A stretch of 16,858 bases of DNA from Roseateles_E cavernae (GTDB taxonomy: Bacteria; Pseudomonadota; Gammaproteobacteria; Burkholderiales; Burkholderiaceae_C): positions 1-16,858 of the forward strand of contig NZ_JBDPLH010000019.1 of the NCBI RefSeq assembly GCF_040187885.1, in the 5' to 3' direction. Positions within the stretch are counted from its first letter, which is position 1; each line of letters starts with the position of its first letter. Below the pieces are notes generated by a model that worked only from the letters and a program-made list of their open reading frames with translations, ran no database searches and was not told the DNA's origin. Made by a program: the position numbers and the translations under genes. Positions 1 through 13,034 of this stretch are shown here, piece by piece.

Positions 1-69
1 GTGGTCAACGTGACCGATGGTGCCCACATTGACGTGCGGCTTGGTCCGTTCGAATTTACCTTTTGCCAT
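1..69 (-). CDS. tuf: Elongation factor Tu, 5' end only (copy downstream of fusA)
   Basis: The first 23 codons of EF-Tu, the GTPase that carries aminoacyl-tRNA to the ribosomal A site. The fragment starts with ATG at 69 and reads [20 protein letters not shown], then VDH, where the window ends. GHVDH is the beginning of the P-loop region of the G domain. A ribosome-binding site (GGAG, about 9 nt upstream) precedes the start. It is the last gene of the str operon order rpsL-rpsG-fusA-tuf. A second tuf copy ends the window on the other side. The rest of the gene lies outside the window, so nothing can be said about its integrity. Confidence 0.96.
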
Positions 70-211
70 TTCAAATCTCCAGAAAAGAGCATGCGCCAGT
101 CTGTTGGTTTAGCGTTTCCATCGAACCCTTGATTCCCGCCGACTGGCAAACGGGAGAGCTTCGACGAAGACGAATAGGGAAAGCCGAGGCCACCGGGCCT
201 CGGCTCAGTGC
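70..211 (-). other. fusA-tuf intergenic region
   Basis: A 142-bp spacer between the fusA stop and the tuf start. It holds a terminator-like hairpin next to fusA (listed separately) and the tuf ribosome-binding site near 79. I looked for a sigma-70 type promoter for tuf on the minus strand and found no convincing pair of -35 and -10 boxes. Independent tuf transcription is possible but not shown. Confidence 0.6.
183..204 (-). terminator. Terminator-like hairpin after fusA
   Basis: An 8-bp perfect stem (GCCGAGGC at 183-190 with GCCTCGGC at 197-204) and a 6-nt loop, starting about 7 nt past the fusA stop. On the minus strand it is followed by TTTCCCTATT, an imperfect U-tract. It is more likely a partial terminator or an mRNA 3'-end stabiliser that lets some transcription pass into tuf. 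Confidence 0.6.
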
Positions 212-2459
<2,248 letters not shown>

Positions 2460-2481
2460 GGTGTCACTCCAAATGCAGTGA

Positions 2482-2514
2482 GCCGCCAACGGGTCAGTAG
2501 TAACCCGAGGCGGC
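2482..2514 (-). other. Hairpin in the rpsG-fusA spacer
   Basis: Outer stem GCCGCC (2482-2487) with GGCGGC (2509-2514) and inner stem GGGT with ACCC, filling much of the 69-bp spacer between the rpsG stop and the fusA start. There is no U-tract on the minus strand, so it is not a terminator. It may affect mRNA stability or translation of fusA. Confidence 0.55.
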
Positions 2515-2528
2515 CGGAACGGGGAAGA

Positions 2529-2999
2529 TTAGAAGCGGAAGTGCGAGAACGCCTTGTTCGCTTCGGCCATGCGGTGAACTTCATCACGCTTCTTCATGGC
2601 GCCGCCGCGGCCTTCAGCGGCCTCCAGCAGCTCATTGGCCAGACGCTGGGCCATGGACTTTTCACCGCGCTTGCGGGCCGACTCTTTGAGCCAGCGCATG
2701 GCCAGAGCCATACGACGGACGGGACGAACTTCCACGGGAACTTGGTAGTTCGCACCGCCGACGCGGCGGGACTTCACTTCGACCATGGGCTTCACGTTGT
2801 TCAGGGCAACCATGAACACTTCCAGCGGATCCTTGCCGATCTTCTTCTCGACCTGGTCGAGGGCACCGTAAATGATGCGCTCGGCGACGGCCTTCTTGCC
2901 CGATTCCATGATGACGTTCATGAACTTGGACAGATCGACGCTACCGAACTTGGGATCCGGCAGGATTTCGCGCTTGGGTACTTCGCGACGACGTGGCAT
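2529..2999 (-). CDS. rpsG: Small ribosomal subunit protein S7
   Basis: S7 (uS7) nucleates assembly of the 30S head by binding 16S rRNA and lies at the E site. The protein is 156 residues, the usual bacterial length. It begins MPRRREVPKREILPDPKFGS and ends HFRF. The conserved core includes FMNVIMESGKK and the basic RRVGGANYQVP segment. The start is supported by an AGGAAG ribosome-binding site on the minus strand. It is the second gene of the str operon, 166 bp after rpsL. In E. coli, S7 represses its own operon by binding the rpsL-rpsG spacer. A comparable site could exist here but is not proven. Confidence 0.97.
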   Translation of the reverse strand: MPRRREVPKREILPDPKFGSVDLSKFMNVIMESGKKAVAERIIYGALDQVEKKIGKDPLEVFMVALNNVKPMVEVKSRRVGGANYQVPVEVRPVRRMALAMRWLKESARKRGEKSMAQRLANELLEAAEGRGGAMKKRDEVHRMAEANKAFSHFRF

Positions 3000-3165
3000 G
3001 GGAATCTTCCTCTTGCTTCAGTTGGTGCGGGCATATGCCCGACGACCTTGGACGACCACCGACATCAGGGGCCACCCACTTACTCGGCTGCTGCATGCCT
3101 TGGGCACTGCACAAACCGCAAAAAATCTGGCGACAGCCTGGGGCCGCACCATGACAACCTGATGA
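3000..3165 (-). promoter_or_regulatory. rpsL-rpsG spacer with a possible S7 autoregulatory structure
   Basis: A 166-bp spacer, long for adjacent str-operon genes. It contains a perfect 14-bp palindrome, CGGGCATATGCCCG (3028-3041), about 30 nt before the rpsG start, and the rpsG ribosome-binding site. In E. coli the equivalent spacer is the S7 translational repressor site. That role is inferred here from position only, because I could not match the E. coli structure itself. Confidence 0.4.
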
Positions 3166-3540
3166 TTACTTCTTCGGACGCTTCGCGCCGTACTTGGAAC
3201 GCGACTGCTTGCGGTCTTTCACGCCTTGCAAGTCCAGCGAACCGCGCACGATGTGGTAACGCACACCCGGCAAGTCCTTGACACGACCGCCGCGCACCAG
3301 CACGACGCTGTGCTCTTGCAGGTTGTGGCCTTCACCGCCGATGTACGAGATGACCTCGAAACCGTTGGTCAGACGCACCTTGGCGACCTTACGCAGCGCG
3401 GAGTTCGGCTTCTTAGGCGTGGTGGTGTACACGCGGGTGCACACGCCACGACGCTGAGGGCAGTCCTGCATCGCCGGCGACTTGGATTTCGTGACCTCGG
3501 CCTGACGGCCGTGGCGCACGAGCTGATTGATAGTTGGCAT
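3166..3540 (-). CDS. rpsL: Small ribosomal subunit protein S12
   Basis: S12 (uS12) sits at the decoding centre of the 30S subunit and contributes to accuracy. The product is 124 residues, starting MPTINQLVRHGRQAEV and ending GAKRPKK. The conserved loops TTTPKKPNSALRK (K43) and GRVKDLPG (K88, D89, P91) are the wild-type forms, so no classical streptomycin-resistance change is visible. A longer open frame continues upstream to about 3648, but the family start at 3540 is clear. The SD is weak (GGGA about 12 nt upstream). It heads the str operon and is separated from rpoC by the oppositely oriented PIN gene, so it must have its own promoter, which I could not locate. Confidence 0.97.
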   Translation of the reverse strand: MPTINQLVRHGRQAEVTKSKSPAMQDCPQRRGVCTRVYTTTPKKPNSALRKVAKVRLTNGFEVISYIGGEGHNLQEHSVVLVRGGRVKDLPGVRYHIVRGSLDLQGVKDRKQSRSKYGAKRPKK

Positions 3541-3823
3541 AAGTAACTTGTTCCCGTTTGAAGTCACAGATCTCTCGGCAGCAGCAGCCCCAATGGCTTT
3601 CAAAACGTCCCAGATCCCCACCCCACTAGAAACGAACAAAAGCACCACGCCTGGGCGCGGTGCGTTTTCATTTCAGTCAGAGGCGGCTGCAGACGCAGCT
3701 AGACCTGCCGAAGAGCCTGCGATTGTAGCCCAGCTCGGCACCAGGACACAAGCCGGCCCGGTCGGACACCGCCAGCAGCGCGTTTCGCCAGGGTATGCTG
3801 CGCGCCCGAACCCAAGGGCCGCC
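3541..3823. promoter_or_regulatory. Divergent intergenic region between rpsL and the PIN gene
   Basis: This 283-bp stretch must hold the promoter for the str operon (minus) and for the PIN gene (plus). It contains the two-way hairpin at 3642-3663. On the plus strand GGTATGCT (3792-3799) resembles an extended -10 box, but no good -35 sits at the right distance. On the minus strand I found no convincing sigma-70 promoter. No additional ORF is supported, and in particular I see no antitoxin gene. Confidence 0.45.
3642..3663. terminator. Bidirectional terminator-like hairpin upstream of rpsL
   Basis: Stem GCACC (3642-3646) with GGTGC (3659-3663), one mismatch, then CGC with GCG around a CTGG loop. 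It is followed by GTTTTCATTT on the plus strand and by TTTTGTTCG on the minus strand. It lies about 100 nt before the rpsL start. It could insulate rpsL from upstream transcription or act as an attenuator in the rpsL leader. Confidence 0.6.
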
Positions 3824-4285
3824 ATGCTGATTCCAACACCCGACGAGCGCCCGCTGCTCGTCATCGACACCCAGGTCGTGATGGACTGGCTGATCTTCAA
3901 GGACCCCTCGACCCAGGCCCTGGCTGCCGCGCTGGAGTCCGGCCAGGCGCAATGGATAGGTACACCCAGCATGCTGGCCGAACTCAGGCATGTGCTGGGC
4001 CGGGGCGTGGCGGCCAGCTATGCGCCAGACCTCCCATTGATCGAAGCGAGCTTTGCCCGGCTCTGCCTAACGGTCGATCAAGCCCCGCCACCGGCCGTGC
4101 GCCTGCTCTGCCGGGACCCGGATGACCAGATCTTCATCGACCTGGCCCTGGCCGCGTCGGCGCGCTGGCTGATCTCGCGCGATCGTGCGGTGCTGGCCCT
4201 GGCCAAGCGCGCGCGCAAGCTCGGTCTGGACATCCTGGCGCCGCCGGCCTGGAACAAGCAGCGGGGCGGATCCGCCCCGCCATGA
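3824..4285 (+). CDS. PIN-domain ribonuclease-like protein (toxin-type, orphan)
   Basis: A 153-residue protein that fits the PIN-family nucleases annotated as putative toxin-antitoxin toxin components (COG1569-like). Visible motifs are VIDTQVVMDWLIF with acidic D15 and D21, TPSMLAELRHVL with E53, CRDPDDQIFIDLAL with D100, D101 and D106, and WLISRDRAVL with D120. These match the metal-binding acidic set of PIN nucleases. The usual Asn after DT is Gln (Q17). The ATG at 3824 is preceded by AAGGG 5 nt upstream. The frame is open further upstream but would overlap rpsL. It is convergent with rpoC, divergent from rpsL, and has no adjacent antitoxin gene. Its substrate is unknown. A housekeeping RNase role is as possible as a toxin role. 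Confidence 0.85.
   Translation: MLIPTPDERPLLVIDTQVVMDWLIFKDPSTQALAAALESGQAQWIGTPSMLAELRHVLGRGVAASYAPDLPLIEASFARLCLTVDQAPPPAVRLLCRDPDDQIFIDLALAASARWLISRDRAVLALAKRARKLGLDILAPPAWNKQRGGSAPP
4261..4280. repeat. Perfect 20-bp palindrome at the 3' end of the PIN gene
   Basis: GCGGGGCGGATCCGCCCCGC is a perfect inverted repeat with a GATC centre. It codes for the last residues of the PIN protein and sits just before the rpoC/PIN terminator. As RNA it can form an 8-bp stem with a GATC loop, making a tandem hairpin with the terminator. Confidence 0.7.
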
Positions 4286-4286
4286 A

Positions 4287-4312
4287 AAAGGGCCACCCGA
4301 GGGTGGCCCTTT
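4287..4312. terminator. Rho-independent terminator shared by rpoC and the PIN gene
   Basis: An 11-bp perfect stem (4287-4297 AAAGGGCCACC with 4302-4312 GGTGGCCCTTT) around a CGAG loop. On the minus strand it starts 25 nt past the rpoC stop and is followed by a clear run of Ts (TTTTTCAT), so it should end the rpoBC transcript well. On the plus strand it abuts the PIN stop codon, but the T-tract (TTTAAGG) is shorter. Confidence 0.88.
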
Positions 4313-4337
4313 AAGGCTTGGAGAGAAGCGCTGAGTC

Positions 4338-7300
4338 TTACTCGGCGCTGCCTTCCGAAGCACTGTCGACGCTGGCCATCTGGGCAGCGGCCAATTCCTC
4401 GGCCTCCTGCTGGGCGATGGAGCGGCGCTCGGCGTCGTCCATGCTTTCCTTGGCACGACGGGCGTCGTGGAAGGCCATGCCGGTACCGGCGGGGATCAGG
4501 CGGCCGACGATGACGTTTTCCTTCAGACCGCGCAGCTCGTCGCGCTTGCCCATGATGGCAGCCTCGGTCAGCACGCGGGTGGTTTCCTGGAAGGAAGCCG
4601 CGGAGATGAAGGAGTCGGTCGACAGCGAAGCCTTGGTGATACCCAGCAGCACATCGGCGTGGGTGGCAATCATCTTGCCCTCCGCGCGCAGACGGTCGTT
4701 GGTGTCCAGCAGCTCCGAGCGCTCGACCTGCTCGTTGACGATGTAGTGCGAGTCGCCCGAGTTCGTGATCTGCACGCGACGCAGCATCTGGCGAACGATC
4801 ACCTCGATGTGCTTGTCGTTGATCTTCACGCCCTGCAAGCGGTACACGTCCTGCACTTCGTCGACGATGTAGCGAGCCAGCTCTTCGATGCCCAGCAGAC
4901 GCAGGATGTCTTGCGGGTCGGCGGCGCCGTCCACAATCAATTCGCCGCGATTGACCACCTGGCCTTCGTGCACCAGGATGTTCTTCTCCTTGGGCACCAG
5001 CTCTTCGTGCTTGCTGCCATCCGGATCGGTGATTTCCAGGCGAATCTTGCCCTTGGTCTCCTTACCGAACGAGACCGTACCGGTGCGCTCGGCCAGCACG
5101 CCGACATCCTTGGGCGAACGGGCTTCGAACAGCTCGGCCACACGCGGCAGACCGCCGGTAATGTCGCGCGTCTTCTGGCCTTCGACCGGGATACGTGCCA
5201 GCACTTCGCCGGGGAACAGATCCTGACCGTCGCGGATCTGGATCAGCGAGCCAACCTGGAAGCCGATCGTCACCGAGTGGTCGGTGCCGGGGATCTTCAC
5301 TTCGTTGCCATTGACGTCGAGCAGCTTGACCTGCGGGCGGATGACCTTGGCAGCGCCACGGCGCTTCGGATCGATCACCACCAGGGTCGACAGGCCGGTC
5401 ACTTCGTCGACCTGCTTGGCCACCGTCACGCCTTCTTCCACATTCTCGAAGGTCGCCTTGCCGGCGAACTCGGTAATGATGGGGCGGGTCAGCGGGTCCC
5501 AGTTCGCCAAGATCGTGCCAGCCTTGATGGTCTGGTCGGCCTTGATGTTCAGGATCGCGCCGTACGGCACCTTGTGACGCTCGCGCTCGCGGCCATGCGG
5601 GTCGGCAATGATGATTTCGCCGGAACGCGAAATCACCACCAGATCGCCCTTGCCGTTCGTGACGTAGCGCATCGTGGCATTGAAGCCGATGATGCCGTCC
5701 GACTTGGCTTCGACGCTCGAGGCCACCGCTGCACGCGACGCCGCACCACCGATGTGGAAGGTACGCATCGTCAGCTGGGTACCCGGCTCACCGATCGACT
5801 GGGCGGCAATCACGCCGACCGCTTCACCGGTGTTGACCAAGCCGCCACGGCCCAGATCGCGGCCATAGCACTTGGCGCACAGGCCGAAGCGCGTGGCGCA
5901 GGTCAGCGGAGTGCGGACCTTGATCTCGTCGACGCCGGCCTGCTCCAGCATGTCCAGCGTATCTTCGTCCAGCATATTGCCGGCCGCCAGCAGCACGCCT
6001 TGGGTCTCGGGGTGCAGCACATCGATGGCCGCGACACGACCCAGCACGCGGTCGCGCAGCGATTCGATGACTTCACCGCCTTCGACCAGGGCACGCATAT
6101 TCATGCCGTTGTCGGTGCCGCAATCCACTTCGGTGACGACCAGATCCTGGGTCACGTCGACCAGACGACGGGTCAGGTAGCCCGAGTTCGCGGTCTTCAG
6201 CGCCGTATCCGCCAGGCCCTTACGAGCACCGTGGGTGGAGATGAAGTACTGCAGAACGTTCAGGCCTTCGCGGAAGTTCGCCGTGATGGGCGTCTCGATG
6301 ATGGAGCCGTCAGGCTTGGCCATCAGGCCCCGCATACCGGCCAGCTGGCGGATCTGCGCGGCCGAGCCCCGGGCGCCCGAGTCGGCCATCATGTAGATGG
6401 AGTTGAAGGACTCCTGATCCACTTCGCGGCCGTTGCGGTCAATGGTCTTCTGCTTGGACAGCTGGGTCATCATGACCTTGCCGACCTCGTCACCGGTCTT
6501 GCCCCAGATGTCGACGACCTTGTTGTAGCGTTCGCCGGCGGTCACCAGGCCCGAGACATACTGCTGCTCGATTTCCTTGACTTCCTTCTCGGCACGCTCG
6601 ATCAGCAGCGGCTTCTCCGGCGGCACCAACATATCGTCCACCGCGATCGAGATACCGGCGCGCGTGGCCAGCTTGAAACCGCTTTGCAGCAGCTTGTCGG
6701 CCAGCACGACGGTCTCCTTCAGACCGCATTTGCGGAACGAGGTGTTGATCAGGCGCGAGATTTCCTTCTTCTTCAGCGCCTTGTTGATATTGGCGAAAGG
6801 CAGGCCCTTCGGCAGGATCTCGGACAGCAAGGCACGGCCGACGGTCGTGTCGGTCAGCTTGGTCTCGGCCACCCACTCGCCGGTTTCCTTGTTCTTCGTG
6901 TACTCGGTCAGGCGCACGCTGATCTTGGCGGTGATCTCGACCACGCCGTTTTCCAGCGCACGGATCAGCTCGGGGATGTCCGAGAAGATCAGGCCCTCGC
7001 CCTTGCCGTTGATGCGCTCGCGGGTCGCGTAATACAGACCCAGCACCACGTCCTGCGAGGGCACGATCGAGGGTTCGCCGGAGGCCGGGAACAGCACGTT
7101 GTTGGAGGCCAGCATCAGGGTGCGGGCTTCCATCTGCGCTTCGATCGACAGCGGCACGTGAACGGCCATCTGGTCACCGTCGAAGTCGGCGTTGAAGGCG
7201 GCGCAGACCAGCGGGTGCAGCTGGATGGCCTTGCCTTCGATCAGCACGGGCTCGAAGGCCTGGATGCCCAGACGGTGCAGGGTCGGCGCGCGGTTCAGCA

Positions 7301-8558
7301 GAACCGGGTGCTCCTTGATGACCTCTTCCAGGATGTCCCAGACCACCGGCGTGCCGGATTCGACTTCCTTCTTGGCGGCCTTGATCGTCGTCGCGATGCC
7401 CATGGCTTCGAGGCGCGAGAAGATGAAGGGCTTGAACAGCTCCAGCGCCATCAGCTTGGGCAGACCGCACTGATGCAGCTTCAGGGTCGGGCCCACCACG
7501 ATGACCGAACGGCCCGAGTAGTCGACGCGCTTGCCCAGCAAGTTCTGACGGAAACGACCGCTCTTGCCCTTGATCATGTCGGCCAGCGACTTCAGGGCAC
7601 GCTTGTTCGCGCCGGTCATCGCCTTGCCGCGGCGACCGTTGTCCAGCAGCGAGTCGACGGCTTCCTGCAGCATGCGCTTTTCGTTGCGCACGATGATCTC
7701 AGGGGCCTTCAGCTCCAGCAGACGGGCCAGGCGGTTGTTGCGGTTGATGACGCGGCGATACAGATCGTTCAGATCCGAGGTCGCGAAGCGGCCACCATCC
7801 AGCGGCACCAGCGGACGCAGGTCCGGCGGCAGCACGGGCAGCACTTCCAGCACCATCCAGTTCGGCTTGATGCCGGACTTCTTGAAGGCTTCCATCACCT
7901 TCAGGCGCTTGGAGTTCTTCTTGACCTTGAGCTCCGAGCCGGTCATGTCGTTGCGCAGGCGATCGATCTCGACGTCGAGATCCATCTCCTCCAGCAGCTT
8001 CTTGATGCCCTCGGCACCCATCAGCGCGATGAACTCGTCACCGAACTCCAGGCGCTTCGCGTCGTAGTCGTCCTCGGTCATGATCGAGAACTTCTTCAGC
8101 GGGGTCATGCCCGGGTCGACGACCACATACGCTTCAAAGTACAGCACGCGCTCGATGTCGCGCAGCGTCATGTCGAGCACCAGGCCCAGACGCGAAGGCA
8201 GCGACTTCAGGAACCAGATGTGGGCGCAGGGCGCGGCCAGGTCGATATGACCCATGCGGTCGCGACGCACCTTGGTCTGGGTGACTTCGACGCCGCACTT
8301 CTCGCAGATCACGCCGCGGTGCTTCAGGCGCTTGTACTTGCCGCACAGGCACTCGTAGTCCTTGATAGGGCCGAAGATCTTGGCGCAGAACAGGCCATCA
8401 CGCTCGGGCTTGAAAGTCCGGTAGTTGATGGTCTCGGGCTTCTTCACCTCACCGAAGGACCACGAGCGGATCTTCTCTGGCGAGGCCAGGCGGATCGCAA
8501 TCGCGTCGAAGTGCTCGTCGGGCGTGAATTGCTTGAACAGGTCCAGCAAACCTTTCAT
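4338..8558 (-). CDS. rpoC: RNA polymerase subunit beta'
   Basis: The catalytic beta' subunit of RNA polymerase, 1406 residues, close to the 1407 of E. coli. The N-terminal zinc site is complete (C70, C72, C85, C88). The active-site NADFDGDQM motif places the Mg-binding aspartates at D458, D460 and D462. A second zinc cluster appears around CATRFGLCAKCYG. The bridge-helix/trigger-loop segment GEAVGVIAAQSIGEPGTQL leads to MRTFH, with H935 equivalent to E. coli H936. The ATG at 8558 has a strong AGGAGA ribosome-binding site. The gene begins 19 bp after rpoB, as in an operon, and ends at a strong terminator. No frameshift or truncation is seen. Confidence 0.99.
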   Translation of the reverse strand: MKGLLDLFKQFTPDEHFDAIAIRLASPEKIRSWSFGEVKKPETINYRTFKPERDGLFCAKIFGPIKDYECLCGKYKRLKHRGVICEKCGVEVTQTKVRRDRMGHIDLAAPCAHIWFLKSLPSRLGLVLDMTLRDIERVLYFEAYVVVDPGMTPLKKFSIMTEDDYDAKRLEFGDEFIALMGAEGIKKLLEEMDLDVEIDRLRNDMTGSELKVKKNSKRLKVMEAFKKSGIKPNWMVLEVLPVLPPDLRPLVPLDGGRFATSDLNDLYRRVINRNNRLARLLELKAPEIIVRNEKRMLQEAVDSLLDNGRRGKAMTGANKRALKSLADMIKGKSGRFRQNLLGKRVDYSGRSVIVVGPTLKLHQCGLPKLMALELFKPFIFSRLEAMGIATTIKAAKKEVESGTPVVWDILEEVIKEHPVLLNRAPTLHRLGIQAFEPVLIEGKAIQLHPLVCAAFNADFDGDQMAVHVPLSIEAQMEARTLMLASNNVLFPASGEPSIVPSQDVVLGLYYATRERINGKGEGLIFSDIPELIRALENGVVEITAKISVRLTEYTKNKETGEWVAETKLTDTTVGRALLSEILPKGLPFANINKALKKKEISRLINTSFRKCGLKETVVLADKLLQSGFKLATRAGISIAVDDMLVPPEKPLLIERAEKEVKEIEQQYVSGLVTAGERYNKVVDIWGKTGDEVGKVMMTQLSKQKTIDRNGREVDQESFNSIYMMADSGARGSAAQIRQLAGMRGLMAKPDGSIIETPITANFREGLNVLQYFISTHGARKGLADTALKTANSGYLTRRLVDVTQDLVVTEVDCGTDNGMNMRALVEGGEVIESLRDRVLGRVAAIDVLHPETQGVLLAAGNMLDEDTLDMLEQAGVDEIKVRTPLTCATRFGLCAKCYGRDLGRGGLVNTGEAVGVIAAQSIGEPGTQLTMRTFHIGGAASRAAVASSVEAKSDGIIGFNATMRYVTNGKGDLVVISRSGEIIIADPHGRERERHKVPYGAILNIKADQTIKAGTILANWDPLTRPIITEFAGKATFENVEEGVTVAKQVDEVTGLSTLVVIDPKRRGAAKVIRPQVKLLDVNGNEVKIPGTDHSVTIGFQVGSLIQIRDGQDLFPGEVLARIPVEGQKTRDITGGLPRVAELFEARSPKDVGVLAERTGTVSFGKETKGKIRLEITDPDGSKHEELVPKEKNILVHEGQVVNRGELIVDGAADPQDILRLLGIEELARYIVDEVQDVYRLQGVKINDKHIEVIVRQMLRRVQITNSGDSHYIVNEQVERSELLDTNDRLRAEGKMIATHADVLLGITKASLSTDSFISAASFQETTRVLTEAAIMGKRDELRGLKENVIVGRLIPAGTGMAFHDARRAKESMDDAERRSIAQQEAEELAAAQMASVDSASEGSAE

Positions 8559-8577
8559 GTGTCTCTCCTGTTCCTAA

Positions 8578-12699
<4,122 letters not shown>

Positions 12700-12798
12700 A
12701 AACACTCCGTGTCGAGAGCCCACCCCTGGCCGTGGGACGGGCTTCGTCGGCGACTGGCTTGTCGAGCCCGATCCAGAACGGACGGCTCGATGCTTGGT

Positions 12799-12816
12799 GG
12801 TTGGCCACTACCAACC
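12799..12816 (-). other. Small hairpin upstream of rpoB
   Basis: GGTTGG (12799-12804) pairs with CCAACC (12811-12816) around a 6-nt loop. It belongs to the structured leader about 100 nt before the rpoB start and may be incidental. Confidence 0.4.
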
Positions 12817-12860
12817 GCTGGCGGACAACCCCGGCATTGCACCTGGGCCCGACCAAACCG

Positions 12861-12885
12861 GTTCTCTGCAGTCGGATCAGAGAAC
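12861..12885 (-). other. Perfect 8-bp hairpin in the rpoB leader
   Basis: GTTCTCTG (12861-12868) pairs with CAGAGAAC (12878-12885) around a 9-nt loop. It is adjacent to the larger hairpin at 12888-12927. There is no U-tract on the minus strand, so it is structural rather than a terminator. Confidence 0.6.
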
Positions 12886-12887
12886 AC

Positions 12888-12927
12888 TTGAAAGAACCGC
12901 GCATCATACCCTGCGCGGGGCTTTCAA
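12888..12927 (-). other. Long two-part hairpin, candidate RNase III site
   Basis: Outer stem TTGAAAG (12888-12894) with CTTTCAA (12921-12927), a symmetric 2-nt internal loop, inner stem CCGCGCA (12897-12903) with TGCGCGG (12912-12918), and an 8-nt loop. This is 14 paired bases interrupted once, the kind of structure RNase III cuts. Its place between rplL and rpoB matches the E. coli processing site. Cleavage is inferred. Confidence 0.6.
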
Positions 12928-12960
12928 CTATTCTCAACCGGATAAACCCTTGAAACGGGG

Positions 12961-12988
12961 AAAGGGGAGGTCTTGCGACCGCCCCTTT
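12961..12988 (-). terminator. rplL-rpoB attenuator hairpin
   Basis: AAAGGGG (12961-12967) pairs with CCCCTTT (12982-12988), one mismatch, then GGTC with GACC. On the transcribed strand the loop is GCAA, a stable GNRA tetraloop. The tail after the stem is C-rich with only short T-runs, which fits partial rather than full termination before rpoB. Confidence 0.7.
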
Positions 12989-12999
12989 CTAGTCAGCGA

Positions 13000-13026
13000 G
13001 GTCAGAGCTGCTGCGCAGACCTGACC
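13000..13026 (-). other. Hairpin just after the rplL stop
   Basis: GGTCAG (13000-13005) pairs with CTGACC (13021-13026), with an inner GCTG/CTGC-type stem around a 3-nt loop. It begins 8 nt after the rplL stop codon and is not followed by Ts. It could protect the 3' end of the abundant rplJL message. Confidence 0.5.
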
Positions 13027-13034
13027 CCAGCCAA

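Larger units (their letters stand above)
12700..13034 (-). promoter_or_regulatory. rplL-rpoB intergenic region, attenuator and processing zone
   Basis: The only spacer over 300 bp. It has no ORF I would support. It holds at least five stem-loops on the transcribed (minus) strand: 13000-13026, 12961-12988, 12888-12927, 12861-12885 and 12799-12816. The first four are listed separately. In E. coli the same interval carries a partial terminator and an RNase III site that lower RNA polymerase synthesis relative to L7/L12. The position and structures here suggest the same logic. A TATGAT sequence sits within the loop of the 12888-12927 hairpin but lacks a -35 at proper spacing. Confidence 0.7.

Noticed and set aside
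3250..3420. Possible streptomycin-resistance changes in rpsL
   Set aside because: K43, K88 and P91 are all wild type.
3527..3823. An upstream extension of the PIN gene giving a 252-residue protein
   Set aside because: It would overlap the rpsL start, covers the two-way hairpin, and adds residues not typical of PIN proteins. The ATG at 3824 with AAGGG is better.
3673..3991. Minus-strand ORFs of about 100 codons opposite the PIN gene, considered as an antitoxin
   Set aside because: They lie antisense to the PIN coding region, lack a clear ribosome-binding site, and show no DNA-binding or antitoxin motif.
12904..12911. A TATGAT box on the minus strand as an rpoB promoter
   Set aside because: It sits in the loop of a long hairpin, and the nearest TTGAAA is only 13 bases upstream, too close for a sigma-70 promoter.
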